DNA of 64,000 bases, taken from DASSUW01 sp963835525 (GTDB taxonomy: Bacteria; Actinomycetota; Thermoleophilia; Solirubrobacterales; Solirubrobacteraceae). The notes beneath the pieces were generated by a model. The model ran no database searches and had not been told where the DNA came from. It saw only the letters and a program-made list of their open reading frames with translations. Below are positions 24,668 to 33,459 of this stretch, piece by piece. Where the stretch lies: contig CAWIFM010000004.1 in the NCBI GenBank assembly GCA_963835525.1, positions 744,001 to 808,000 on the forward strand. Reading direction: 5' to 3'. The position numbers and the translations under genes were made by a program. Every line of letters begins with the position of its first letter. Positions within the stretch are counted from its first letter, which is position 1.

Positions 24668-25421
24668 TCGTGCCCTCGAGGTGCGGTCGTCCGCGAGCGT
24701 CGTGGACGGCGAACGAGCCGTCGGCCGTCGAGAACGTCGCGCGGCCCGGGATACGCAGCGGCAGCTTGAAGCGCACGTCGACCGTGTAGGCCTCCGGCAG
24801 CGTCCCCTCGAGCGCCGCCAGCGAGCGCGCCTTGGTCCACATGCCGTGCGCGATCGTGCCCGGCTGGCCCAGCGCCTTGGCCAGCAGCGGGTGCGTGTGG
24901 ATCGGGTTGTTGTCGCCGGACACGCCTGCGTAGCGGCGGCCGATGTCGCCCGGCAGGTGCCAGACGGCGTTCGGCGAGGGGGGCTCGGATTGCCCGCTCT
25001 TCGACGAGCCGCCCTGCTCACGATGCAGATAGCCGCTGCGGTCGCGCCAGACGACCTCGCCGCCGGCGCTCGCCTCGGCGACCACGTCGAACTGCCGGCC
25101 GCGGTCGTGCGGGCGCAGGTCCTCGGCCCACAGCCGCAGCGCGAGCTGCTCGTCCGCGCGGAGCGGTCGCAGCTGCTCGATCCGGTTGGCGACGTGCACC
25201 AGGCCCATCGGCGAGAACGGGAACGAGCCCGTCAGCAGCTCCATCGCGAGCGGGAAGGCGAGCACGTGCGGGTACGTCGCAGGCAGCTCGTCGCGCAGCC
25301 GGAAGCCGCACACGCGGTCGTAGGCGGCGAGGTGCTCCCGATCGATCGACACCTCGCGGGTGAGCTCGCGCTCCGGCAGCTCGTCCGGGCGCCTGATGCG
25401 CACCAGCCGCAGCGGGTTCAT
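24660..25421 (-). CDS. MaoC family dehydratase (HtdX-like 3-hydroxyacyl-thioester dehydratase)
   Basis: Hydrates or dehydrates acyl-CoA/ACP thioesters. The 253-residue protein has an N-terminal degenerate hot-dog half and a C-terminal catalytic half. The hydratase motif reads YAGVSGDNNPIHTHPLLAKA near 190, with the catalytic Asp and His in D-N-N-P-I-H. ATG 25421 overlaps the FabG stop by 4 bases. The M. tuberculosis block Rv0241c-Rv0242c (htdX-fabG4), divergent from fadA2, has the same order (established), which supports an HtdX-type role in fatty acyl turnover. Confidence 0.88.
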   Translation of the reverse strand: MNPLRLVRIRRPDELPERELTREVSIDREHLAAYDRVCGFRLRDELPATYPHVLAFPLAMELLTGSFPFSPMGLVHVANRIEQLRPLRADEQLALRLWAEDLRPHDRGRQFDVVAEASAGGEVVWRDRSGYLHREQGGSSKSGQSEPPSPNAVWHLPGDIGRRYAGVSGDNNPIHTHPLLAKALGQPGTIAHGMWTKARSLAALEGTLPEAYTVDVRFKLPLRIPGRATFSTADGSFAVHDARGRPHLEGTIS

Positions 25422-26627
25422 GCGCCGATCAGGCTCTGGCCGCAGACGCGGACGACGTTGCCGTTGACGCCCGCCGAGCCCGGCGAGGCCAGCCACGCCA
25501 CCGTCTCGGCGACGTCGACCGGCAGGCCGCCCTGGGCGAGCGAGTTCATCCGCCGGCCGGCCTCCCGCGTGGCGAGCGGCATCGCCGCCGTCATGCGCGT
25601 CTCGATGAAGCCCGGGGCGACGGCGTTGATCGTGGCCCCGGTCAGCTTCGGCGCCAGGTCCTCGACGATCGCCGATCACGCCCGCCTTGCTGGCGGCGTA
25701 GTTGGCCTGGCCGCGGTTGCCGGCGATGCCGCTGACCGACGACACGCAGACGATCCGGCGCACGTCGCGCAGCGCCTCGTTGATCCGCTCGATGCTCTCC
25801 AGGTTGACGGCGAGCACCGAGTCCCACTCGTCCCCGCTCATGCGGGCGAGCGTGCGATCGCGGGTGATGCCCGCGTTGTGGACGACGACGTCGGCGCCGC
25901 GCTCGGCGAGGATCTGCGGCGCGCGGTCGGAGGTGACGTCGACCTGCAGCGCCGTGCCGCCGACCGCGTTCGCCACGGCCGCGAGGTCCTCGCCCTGGGC
26001 GGGCACGTCGGCGCAGATCACGTGCGCGCCGTCGCGCGCCAGCACCTCGGCGATCGCCGCGCCGATGCCGCGCGAGGCGCCGGTGACGATCGCCGTCCAG
26101 GCGTCCGGTGGATCGGGCGTGCCCGCCCCGACGCGGATCACCTGGCCGGACACGTAGGCCGAGCGGCCGGAGAGCAGGAAGCGCAGCGTCGACTCGAGGT
26201 CGGCGTCGCGCGACGCGTGGACGAGGTTGGCGGTGGCCCCGTGGCGGACCTCCTTGGCGGCCGAGCGCACGAACCCCTCGAGCGCGCGCTGGGCGACGCC
26301 CTCGCCGGACCCGATGACGATCAGCCGCCCGCTCGGCCCGATCTGGCGGATGGCGTCGTGGAAGAACTCGTAGAGCTCGCGCAGCTCGCCCGTGCGCTCG
26401 ATGCGCGAGGCATCGAAGATCACGGCCGCGTAGCGCTCGGCGTCCGGGCGGATCTCGAAGCCGATGCGGGTGAGGAGATCACGGGTATCAAGAGCGCCGC
26501 CGAGCAGGATCGGGCCCTCGAGCAGGGCCGGGCCTCGCTGGAGCGGGGCGGGCTGCGGCAGCCCGAGTCGGCGGACCATGAAGCGTCCGGGCGGGGAGTC
26601 GGCGAACTGCTGGTAGCGATCGGCCAT
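25418..26627 (-). pseudogene. fabG4: 3-oxoacyl-ACP reductase, long FabG4 type, broken by a one-base frameshift
   Basis: NAD(P)H-dependent 3-ketoacyl-thioester reductase of the high-molecular-weight FabG4 class, ~402 residues if repaired. The N-terminal ~190 residues are a degenerate Rossmann-like domain; the reductase domain begins at TAIVTGASRGIGAAIAEVLA and has VHNAGITRDRTLARM and the Ser/Tyr/Lys site VSSVSGIAGN...YAASKAG. Immediately after this, at about 25670-25675 (GATCGCCGATC), the frame slips. One base over, the reading continues IVEDLAPKLTGATINAVAPG to VAWLASPGSAGVNGNVVRVC and a TGA at 25418-25420, exactly overlapping the MaoC ATG. One extra base explains it. Catalytic residues are intact, so a sequencing or assembly error is likely. 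Confidence 0.82.
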
Positions 26628-26681
26628 GTGTGAGCCCTTACCCGATTGAAATCTCAAATGAACGGGAACGTTCGGAGCACG

Positions 26682-27896
26682 ATGCCAGACAAGATCGCCA
26701 TCCTCGGCGGCAACCGGATTCCGTTCGCGAGATCCAACGGGCCGTACGCCGAGGCCTCGAACCAGGACATGCTCACCGCCGCGCTCGACGGGCTCGTCGC
26801 GCGCTTCGGCCTGCAGGGCGAGCGGGCCGGCGAGGTCGTCGCCGGTGCCGTGCTCAAGCACAGCCGCGACTTCAACCTCACGCGCGAGTGCGTGCTCGGC
26901 TCCGCGCTCGACAACGCCACGCCGGCCTACGACCTCCAGCAGGCGTGCGACACCGGCCTGCAGGCCGCGCTGGCGGTCGGGAGCAAGATCGCGCTGGGCC
27001 AGATCGAGTGGGGCATCGCGGGCGGGGTCGACACCACCAGCGACGCCCCGCTCGCGCTCAACGAGGACCTGCGGCGGCTGCTCATGCGCGCCCGCACCAG
27101 CAGCGTCACCGGTCGCGTCAAGCTGCTCGGCCACCTGCGGCCGGGCCAGATCGTCCCCGAGATACCGCGCAACGCCGAGCCGCGGACGGGCATGTCGATG
27201 GGCGAGCACCAGGCGCTCACGACCGAGCGCTTCGGCGTCGGTCGCGAGGAGCAGGACGAGCTGACCGTCGCGAGCCATCAGGGTCTCGCGGCCGCCTACG
27301 AGCGCGGCTTCTTCGACGACCTCGTCACGCCGTACCTCGGGCTCGAGCGCGACCAGAACCTGCGCCCGGACTCGAGCACCGAGAAGCTGGCCAAGCTCAA
27401 GCCGGTGTTCGGCGACACCATGACGGCGGCCAACTCGACGCCGCTGTCGGACGGCGCCGCGGTCGTGCTGCTCTCGAGCGATGCGTGGGCGAAGCAGCGC
27501 GGCATCCCCGTGCTCGCGCACCTCACTGCCTGGGAGACCGCGGCGGTCGACTACCTGTACGGCGAGGACGGCCTGCTGATGGCGCCCGTGGATGCCATCC
27601 GGCGCCTGCTGGAGCGCACCGGCCTCGAGCTGCAGGATTTCGACCTCTACGAGATCCACGAGGCGTTCGCCGCGCAAGTGCTCTGCACGCTGAGGGCGGT
27701 CGGCGAGATCGACCGCTCGAAGCTCAACGTCGCCGGCGGCTCGCTGGCCGCCGGCCACCCGTTCGCCGCCACCGGCGGGCGGATCCTGGCCACCGTCGCC
27801 AAGCTGCTCGCCGAGCGAGGCTCCGGCCGCGCACTGGTGTCCATCTGCGCCGCCGGCGGGCAGGGCGTCGTCGCGATCGTGGAGCGTGAGGCATGA
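26682..27896 (+). CDS. Acetyl-CoA C-acyltransferase (thiolase, FadA2-like)
   Basis: Thiolase of 404 residues that cleaves or condenses 3-ketoacyl-CoA. The nucleophile Cys is in YDLQQACDTGLQAAL near 95; the C-terminal His and second Cys are in YEIHEAFAAQV near 325, GGSLAAGHPFAATGGR near 355 and SICAAGGQGVV near 390. ATG 26682 follows a GGAG ribosome site by 5 bases. It diverges from fabG4; a perfect GAACGTTC palindrome (26666-26673) lies in the 54-base gap and could be an operator. The 4-base overlap with the acyl-CoA dehydrogenase gene makes them one operon. Confidence 0.93.
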   Translation: MPDKIAILGGNRIPFARSNGPYAEASNQDMLTAALDGLVARFGLQGERAGEVVAGAVLKHSRDFNLTRECVLGSALDNATPAYDLQQACDTGLQAALAVGSKIALGQIEWGIAGGVDTTSDAPLALNEDLRRLLMRARTSSVTGRVKLLGHLRPGQIVPEIPRNAEPRTGMSMGEHQALTTERFGVGREEQDELTVASHQGLAAAYERGFFDDLVTPYLGLERDQNLRPDSSTEKLAKLKPVFGDTMTAANSTPLSDGAAVVLLSSDAWAKQRGIPVLAHLTAWETAAVDYLYGEDGLLMAPVDAIRRLLERTGLELQDFDLYEIHEAFAAQVLCTLRAVGEIDRSKLNVAGGSLAAGHPFAATGGRILATVAKLLAERGSGRALVSICAAGGQGVVAIVEREA

Positions 27897-29267
27897 GCTA
27901 CGGGTTCTCTCTCACTCCGGCGCAGCTCGACCTCGTCGAGCGCACGCACGCCTTCTCGCGCGACGTCATCCGCCCGGTCGCCGACCACCACGACCGCGTG
28001 GAGGAGTTCCCGTGGGAGGTGCTCGAGGCGGCCGCCCAGGAGGGCTTCTACAACCCGCTCTTCTACCGCGACCTGATCGGCGACCCGACGGGGCTGTCGC
28101 TGCCGCTGTTCATGGAGGAGCTGTTCTGGGGCTGCGCGGGGATCGGGCTGAGCATCGTCATGCCCGCGCTGGCGCTGTCGGCGATGGCGCAGGCGGCGAC
28201 GCCCGAGCAGCTGCTCAAGTGGGCGCCGGAGTGCTTCGGCGAGCCGGGCGACCTCAAGCTCGCCGCGCTCTGCGTGTCCGAGCCCGAGGGCGGCAGCGAC
28301 GTGCGCAACCTGCGCACCCGCGCGCGCCGCGAGGGCGACGAGTGGGTCATCGACGGGCACAAGATCTGGATCGGCAACGGCGGCATCGCCAACGTCCACG
28401 TGGTCAACGCGACCGTCGACCCGGAGCTCGGCCACCGCGGGCAGGCGCTGTTCGTGGTGCCCGGCGGGACGCCGGGCCTGACGATGGTGCGCAAGCTGGA
28501 GAAGCTCGGCTGCCGCGCCTCGCACACGGCGGAGATCAAGTTCGAGAACTGCAGGATCCCGGCCGAGAACCTGCTCGGCGGCGACGCCCGGCTCGAGCGC
28601 CGGCTGGCCGAGGCCGCGAGCCGCGAACGGCAACGGCCGCTCGTCCACGCTCGGCGCCTTCGAGCAGACGCGGCCGATGGTCGCCGCGCAGGCGCTCGGC
28701 ATCGCGCGGGCCGCGCTCGAGTTCGCCTGCGACTACGCCTCGAAGCGCGAGGCGTTCGGCGAGCCGATCCTCGACAAGCAGGGCATCTCGTTCAGGCTCG
28801 CCGACCTCGCGACCGAGCTCGACGCGGCGCGGCTGCTGACGTGGCGCGCGTCGTGGATGGGCGCCCAGCACGCGGAGTACCACCACGCCGAGGGCTCGAT
28901 GTCGAAGCTCAAGGCGTCCGAGGTCGCGGTGCAGATCACCGAGCACGCGATCCAGGTGTGCGGCGGCTACGGGTACGTGCGCGACCTGCCGGTCGAGAAG
29001 TGGTACCGCGACGCGAAGCTCTACACGATCTTCGAGGGCACGAGCGAGATCCAGCGCGTGGTGATCGGCCGCACGCTGAACGACGAGGCGCCGCCTCTGC
29101 ACTGGCGGCTGCCGACCGACGGTCCGGCGCTCGGCCGCTCGTTCGGCCGCGGAACCAAGAACCGGTCGCTGGTGGCGGGCAAGGCGATGCGGGCCGCCTC
29201 GAAGACGCCGCCGTCGCTGATGAAGCTCCCGATGAAGGTCATCACGCCGCCGCAGAAGAAGGGCTAG
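27893..29267 (+). pseudogene. Acyl-CoA dehydrogenase (FadE5-like), broken by a one-base frameshift
   Basis: FAD-dependent oxidation of acyl-CoA at the first step of beta-oxidation; ~457 residues if repaired. The first ~240 codons carry LAALCVSEPEGGSDVRNLRT and the beta-domain HKIWIGNGGIANVHVVNA. The frame then slips at 28613-28632. One base over, the reading is NGNGRSSTLGAFEQTRPMVA and on to QVCGGYGYVRDLPVEKWYRD and IFEGTSEIQRVVIGRTL, ending at 29267; these are canonical C-terminal ACAD helices. One inserted base accounts for it. It overlaps the thiolase stop and the convergent cupin stop by 4 bases each. The cluster order matches M. tuberculosis fadA2-fadE5, although in that species fadE5 is on the opposite strand. 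Confidence 0.82.
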
Positions 29268-29728
29268 CCGGCCTCGCCCTCCCAGTAGTCGACGGGCTCG
29301 CGGCGCAGGATCGCGGGCTCGTCGCCGTTGGGCCAGATGCCGATCTTGCCGCTGTCGGGGTAGAAGGCGACGGCCGGGCGCTCGAACGTGGAGAGGATCA
29401 TCACGCGCGCCGTCTCGGTGGCGCGGTTGGTGAGCTTGTGCGCGCCGTCCGGCCCGTCGGGGAAGCACACGACGTCGCCGGGCTCGAGCTCGTCCTCGCC
29501 GTCCGGGTGGCGCAGCGTCGGCCGGCCGGCAAGCACGAGCGCCCACTCCTCGGCGCCGTACTCGTAGTGGTAGGGCCAGGTGCTCTCGCCCGGCGGGAGC
29601 TCGTACACGGTGGCGGAGACCCGGCTCGAGCCGATCGCCGGGCCCATCCGCGCGCTGCCGACCCTGTAGCCCTCCGGCCGGCTCTGGTCGTAGGTGAACT
29701 CCGGGTCGAAGACGTTGAAGCGTCGCAT
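29264..29728 (-). CDS. Cupin domain protein
   Basis: Single-domain cupin, 154 residues. The first cupin motif is WPYHYEYGAEEWALVLAGRP near 52-72 (two His and a Glu as potential metal ligands), the second GDVVCFPDGPDGAHKLTNR near 85-103. The C-terminal ~50 residues (KIGIWPNGDEPAILRREPVD) are characteristic of cupins found in many actinobacteria, with unknown substrate. It is downstream of, and 7 bases from, a TetR gene transcribed from the promoter at 30547-30575, so it probably belongs to that regulator's operon. Confidence 0.8.
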   Translation of the reverse strand: MRRFNVFDPEFTYDQSRPEGYRVGSARMGPAIGSSRVSATVYELPPGESTWPYHYEYGAEEWALVLAGRPTLRHPDGEDELEPGDVVCFPDGPDGAHKLTNRATETARVMILSTFERPAVAFYPDSGKIGIWPNGDEPAILRREPVDYWEGEAG

Positions 29729-29735
29729 CGGCGGA

Positions 29736-30248
29736 TCATCGCCGGAATGCGCGCATGCCCGCCGCCCAGGCCGCGTCGAGGTCGGCGCCGGGCGGGAAGC
29801 GCCCGTTGAGCTCGAGCATCGTCATGCCGTGGGCGAACGCCCACACCGCCCGCGCGGCGTCGGCGTCCCCGCCGACAGCGTCGACGATCGGCTGCGCGGC
29901 GCGCTCCTCCAGGCCGGCGGTCAGCCGCTCGCGGGCGAGCGGGCGCTCGGTCATCAACCGGTAGAGGTGCGGGTGGGCGAGCGCGTAGGCCCGGTACGCG
30001 CGGCCGAGCTCCTCGGGGGTCTCCCCCTTGAACGCCTCCGCCCACTCCTCGAAGCCCGCGCTGATGAGCGCCGCCTCGAGCGCCTCCTTGTCGGGCAGGT
30101 GCTTGTAGATCGACGGCGCCCGGATCCCGACCCGCTCGGCGACCCGCCGCATCGAGAGCCCCTCCGGCCCCTCGGCCTCGAGCAGCTCCCGCGCGGCGGA
30201 GACGATCTCACGGGCACGCGGCGTCAGTTCAGGCGCGCTGGAAGCCAT
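29736..30248 (-). CDS. TetR/AcrR family regulator with WHG-type C-terminal domain
   Basis: 170-residue repressor. The HTH is near 10-55: REIVSAARELLEAEGPEGLS, then MRRVAERVGIRAPSIYKHLP with the recognition helix APSIYKH. The C-terminal WHG-like ligand domain includes YRAYALAHPHLYRLMTERPL. It lies between the DUF4260 gene (20-base overlap) and the cupin gene in one operon. Two perfect 15-base palindromes upstream of the operon are likely its operators, so it is probably autoregulated. Confidence 0.9.
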   Translation of the reverse strand: MASSAPELTPRAREIVSAARELLEAEGPEGLSMRRVAERVGIRAPSIYKHLPDKEALEAALISAGFEEWAEAFKGETPEELGRAYRAYALAHPHLYRLMTERPLARERLTAGLEERAAQPIVDAVGGDADAARAVWAFAHGMTMLELNGRFPPGADLDAAWAAGMRAFRR

Positions 30249-30510
30249 CGGGCGTGCGCAGACCGTAACCGGCGACCCGGTCGATGCCGAGGTGCAGCGC
30301 CCATGCGCCGGCGCCGACCAGGTAGCCGACCGGCATGAAGGCCGCGGCCACGATCGCGAACGCGAGCGGGCCGGCCGGGTGATGCAGCGCGTTGTACAGC
30401 GGCACCGCCCTCGGATGCAGCTGACCCTTCGCGAGGCCGGAGCCCACGCCGAGGAAGAGCGCGACGTCGGGCATCGCGCCGAAGACGAAGAACTGCCACA
30501 GGCCGGTCAT
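30229..30510 (-). CDS. DUF4260 family membrane protein
   Basis: 93 residues with three or four hydrophobic helices. The stretches PDVALFLGVG, HPRAVPLYNALHHPAGPLAF and HLGIDRVAGYGLRTPDGFQ are those of the DUF4260 family, whose role is unknown. It is first in the operon DUF4260-TetR-cupin. An AAGGAG ribosome site is 6 bases before ATG 30510. The promoter upstream has an operator between -35 and -10, so this small membrane protein is the immediate target of the TetR repressor. Confidence 0.85.
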   Translation of the reverse strand: MTGLWQFFVFGAMPDVALFLGVGSGLAKGQLHPRAVPLYNALHHPAGPLAFAIVAAAFMPVGYLVGAGAWALHLGIDRVAGYGLRTPDGFQRA

Positions 30511-30528
30511 GCGATCTCCTTGACGTTG

Positions 30529-30575
30529 GCTAACACTGTTAGCTGCACTCTAGCTAACAGCGTTAGCCACGTCAA
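30529..30575 (-). promoter_or_regulatory. TetR-controlled promoter with two perfect tandem operators
   Basis: On the minus strand, -35 TTGACG (30570-30575) and -10 TAGAGT (30547-30552) are 17 bases apart. Operator 1, GCTAACAGCGTTAGC (30553-30567), fills the spacer. Operator 2, GCTAACACTGTTAGC (30529-30543), covers the start region. Both are GCTAAC-N3-GTTAGC and their centres are 24 bases apart. The design fits repression by the TetR protein encoded in the operon. Confidence 0.75.
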
Positions 30576-30582
30576 GTCACAA

Positions 30583-30640
30583 GTAAGGGGGCCTGGCCCC
30601 CTTACGCCGCGGCGGGAGTAAGGGGGCCTGGCCCCCTTAG
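30583..30640. repeat. Two tandem copies of a 23-base near-perfect palindrome
   Basis: Copies at 30583-30605 and 30618-30640 share GTAAGGGGGCC-T-GGCCCCCTTA and begin 35 bases apart, separated by a GC-rich CGCCGCGGCG palindrome. The second ends on the stop codon of the MMPL exporter gene, whose transcript runs into both. They probably terminate MMPL transcription before the TetR promoter region, or are a dispersed REP-type repeat. Confidence 0.6.
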
Positions 30641-32727
30641 GCGCTTTGGGGCTCGGGGGCGCGGCCTTCGAGCTCGATCCGCGGCAGCAGGCGGTCGAGC
30701 CAGCGGGGCAGCCGCCAGGCGCGATCGCCGAGCCAGGTCAGCACGGCGGGTGCGAGCAGCATGCGGACGACGGTCACGTCGACGGCGATCGCGGTGGCCA
30801 GGCCGAGGCCCATCATCTTCACGATCGAGTCGGACTCGGTCATGAAGCCGAGGAAGACGGCGGTCATGATCGCGCCGGCCGTCCCGATCACGGCCGCCGT
30901 GCGCCCGACCGCGTGGGTGACCGCGCCGCGCGCGTCGCCCGTCCGCAGGTACTCCTCCCGCACCCGCGAGAGCAGGAAGACGTTGTAGTCCATGCTGAGG
31001 CCGAACAAGATCGCGAACATGAACATGGGGATGAAGGAGACGATCGGCTGCTCGGCCACGCCCAGCAGCGAGGCGCCCGTCTCGGTCTGGAAGGCCAGCG
31101 TCACCACGCCATAGGCGGCGCCGATCGACAGCAGGTTGAAGGCGGCGGAGACGAGCGGGACGAGGATCGAGCGGAAGGCCGCCATCAGGAGCAGCAGCGA
31201 GAGGCCGACGACGACGCCGATGAAGATCGGCAGCCGCTCGGCGATCCGGTCCGCCATGTCCTCGAACGTCGCCGTCGAGCCGCCGACGTAGGCCTGGGCG
31301 CCCGAGTCCGGGATGACGTCCGCGCGCAGATGCGAGACGAGCTGGGAGGTCGCCTCGTCCTGCGGGGCCGTCTTGGGGATAACGGTCACGATGGCGGCGT
31401 CGCCGGCCTCGTTGACCACCGGCTCGCTGACCGCGGCGACGCCCGGCGCCGCCTTGGCGCCCGCGACGAGCCGGTCCAGCGTGCCGTCGTCCTGCAGCGC
31501 CACGGCGAGCACGAGCGGCCCGTTGAAGCCGGCGCCGAAGCCCTCGGCGAGGCGGTCGTAGGCGACCTTCTGGGTCATCGAGGCGGGCTTGGTGCCGTCG
31601 TCGGGCTGGCCGAGCCGCAGGCCGAGCACCGGCGCGGCGAGCGCCAGCAGCAGCGCGATGCCGGCGAGCGCGGAGACCACCGGCCGGCGCGCGACGCCGC
31701 GCGCCCACCGCTCGGCGAAGCGCCCGCTCTGGCGCGGCGCGCCGCGGCGGCCGAGCACGCGCCGCCCCGCCATGCCGAGCAGCGCCGGCATCACGGTGAC
31801 CGCGGCGACCGCGGTGACCGCCACCACGACGCCGGCCGCCAGGCCCATGCGCCCCACGAACGGGATGCCGACGGCGAGCAGGCCGCTGATCGCCACCACG
31901 ACGATCGCGCCGGCCGTGACCACCGCCACTCCGGCGGTGCCGTTGGCGCGGCCGGCGGCGGTCGCCGGGTCCTCCCCGGCCGCCAGCCGCTCGCGGTGGC
32001 GGGCGGTGATGAAGAGCGCGTAGTCGACGCCGGCGCCGAGCCCGAGCATCATCGCCACCGTCGGCGCCACGGTCGGGATGTCGACGCCCGCGCTGGCGAG
32101 CGCGATCAGCACCATGCCGCCGATCAGCCCGAACGCGCTGGCCACGAGCGTCAGCGTCATGGCGACCACGGAGCGGAAGAGGATCGTGAGCAGCAGGATC
32201 GCGGCCGCCACGCCGATCAGCTCGCCGATCGGCGCCGACTGCTCGTCTCCGATGTCGATCGCCATGCCGCGCATCGAGACCTCGGCGCCGGCACGCTCGG
32301 CCGGCCCGGTCACCGACTCCAGGCGCTCGCGCGCCTCAGCGCCGAGCTCCTCGGCCGGCACGTCGTACTGGACCGTCGCGAACGCCACCTCGCCGTCGGC
32401 TGAGGCCTGCAGCGCGCTCACGCCGGTCACGTGTGGCTGGTCCTCGACGGCTTTCAGCGTCGTCTTCACGCCGTCACCGGAGACGGCCGCGGGATCGCCG
32501 GCGAAGACGATCTGGGCATCGGCCCCGGAGACCTGCGGGAAGCGCTGCTCGAGCAGCTCCTGGGCGCGCGTGGAGTCGACGCCCGGCGTGCGGTAGTCGT
32601 CGACGAAGCCGGCGCCGAGCGCGCTGCCGAGAGTTCCCATCGCGGCGATCACGACGATCGCCACGAGCACGGTGCGGCGCCAGTGGCGGGCTGAGGAGGT
32701 GCCGAGGCGGCTGAGGAAGTTGGACAT
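30637..32727 (-). CDS. MMPL family transporter (RND-type exporter)
   Basis: Membrane exporter of 696 residues with MmpL/RND topology: one N-terminal helix (TVLVAIVVIAAMGTLGSAL), a ~130-residue outer loop, five helices, a cytoplasmic linker, then a repeat of the same plan. RND proton-relay regions appear as GLGAGVDYALFITARHRERL near 250 and FGLSMDYNVFLLSRVREEYL near 590, each with the Asp-Tyr pair typical of MmpL proteins. Substrates in this family are lipids or drugs. ATG 32727 follows GGAG by 7 bases. It diverges from a TetR gene that probably represses it. Confidence 0.93.
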   Translation of the reverse strand: MSNFLSRLGTSSARHWRRTVLVAIVVIAAMGTLGSALGAGFVDDYRTPGVDSTRAQELLEQRFPQVSGADAQIVFAGDPAAVSGDGVKTTLKAVEDQPHVTGVSALQASADGEVAFATVQYDVPAEELGAEARERLESVTGPAERAGAEVSMRGMAIDIGDEQSAPIGELIGVAAAILLLTILFRSVVAMTLTLVASAFGLIGGMVLIALASAGVDIPTVAPTVAMMLGLGAGVDYALFITARHRERLAAGEDPATAAGRANGTAGVAVVTAGAIVVVAISGLLAVGIPFVGRMGLAAGVVVAVTAVAAVTVMPALLGMAGRRVLGRRGAPRQSGRFAERWARGVARRPVVSALAGIALLLALAAPVLGLRLGQPDDGTKPASMTQKVAYDRLAEGFGAGFNGPLVLAVALQDDGTLDRLVAGAKAAPGVAAVSEPVVNEAGDAAIVTVIPKTAPQDEATSQLVSHLRADVIPDSGAQAYVGGSTATFEDMADRIAERLPIFIGVVVGLSLLLLMAAFRSILVPLVSAAFNLLSIGAAYGVVTLAFQTETGASLLGVAEQPIVSFIPMFMFAILFGLSMDYNVFLLSRVREEYLRTGDARGAVTHAVGRTAAVIGTAGAIMTAVFLGFMTESDSIVKMMGLGLATAIAVDVTVVRMLLAPAVLTWLGDRAWRLPRWLDRLLPRIELEGRAPEPQSA

Positions 32728-32783
32728 CGAGGCTCCGGGAAGAAGGGCAGTCGTTCCTGTTATCGGCAGGAAACCACACTGAC

Positions 32784-32826
32784 TGCAATATTGCAACCTT
32801 TGCAAACTTGCAGAGAGCGCTACAAT
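32784..32826. promoter_or_regulatory. Operator and promoter between MMPL exporter and TetR regulator
   Basis: A perfect 12-base palindrome TGCAATATTGCA (32784-32795) overlaps a second dyad TTGCAACCTTTGCAA (32791-32805). The plus-strand -10 TACAAT (32821-32826) is 9 bases before the TetR ATG, with TTTGCA 16 bases upstream of it. Repressor binding here could control both directions; the link to the adjacent TetR is inferred. Confidence 0.55.
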
Positions 32827-32835
32827 CCGCACGAG

Positions 32836-33459
32836 ATGACCCCGACCGGCCTGCGGGAACGCAAGAAGCAGCAGACGCGCGAGGCGATCCACCGCGCCGC
32901 GATGCGCCTGTTCTCCGAGCGCGGCTTCGAGGCGACGACGATCGCCGACATCGCCGCCGCGGCCGACATCGCGCCGCGTACGTTCTTCTCCTACTTCGCC
33001 TCCAAGGAGGAGGCGGTGTTCCCGAAGGCCGAGCCGATGTTCGCCGACTTCGACCGCGCCATGCTCGAGCGCCCGGCCGGGACGACCGCGCTCGACGCGC
33101 TGCGCGAATGGATCGGCGTCGCGGCGCAGCATTTCGGCGACGTGGACGGCGCCCGGCTCGAGGCGCAGCTGCGGCGCGAGTCGCCCGCCGTGGCGGCCTG
33201 CGACCTCCAGCACATGCGCCGCTTCGAGCGCCGGCTGGCCGAGGCGGTCGGCGAGGACTTCGGCGAGCCTCCCGACGCCCTGCGCCCGCGGCTGGTGGCG
33301 GCCGCCGCCGTCGCCGCCCTGCAGGCGTCCAGCGACGCCGCCGACGCGATCATCGAGTCGGATCCCGAGGCCGCGCAGGCGCTGATGGCCGACCCCGCCG
33401 CCTTCATCGACGACGCGCTGCGCTTCCTCGAGGGCGGGCTCGCGGCGCTGCGCCCCTGA
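32836..33459 (+). CDS. TetR/AcrR family regulator, probable repressor of the MMPL exporter
   Basis: 207-residue repressor. The HTH occupies residues 8-55: REAIHRAAMRLFSERGFEAT, TIADIAAAADIAPRTFFSYF and ASKEEAVFP are the standard TetR pattern. The remaining helices form the ligand-binding domain. ATG 32836 follows a TACAAT -10 box by 9 bases, with no ribosome site, so leaderless translation is likely. Its stop overlaps the start of the phosphoesterase gene (ATGA reading), giving a two-gene operon divergent from the exporter. Confidence 0.92.
   Translation: MTPTGLRERKKQQTREAIHRAAMRLFSERGFEATTIADIAAAADIAPRTFFSYFASKEEAVFPKAEPMFADFDRAMLERPAGTTALDALREWIGVAAQHFGDVDGARLEAQLRRESPAVAACDLQHMRRFERRLAEAVGEDFGEPPDALRPRLVAAAAVAALQASSDAADAIIESDPEAAQALMADPAAFIDDALRFLEGGLAALRP

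Noticed and set aside
26666..26673. GAACGTTC palindrome as an SOS box
   Set aside because: It lacks the four-base spacer of the LexA consensus (GAAC-N4-GTTC); kept only as a possible operator of another type.
26628..27758. Long minus-strand frame ahead of fabG4
   Set aside because: Antisense shadow of the thiolase gene; low-complexity composition and no domain.
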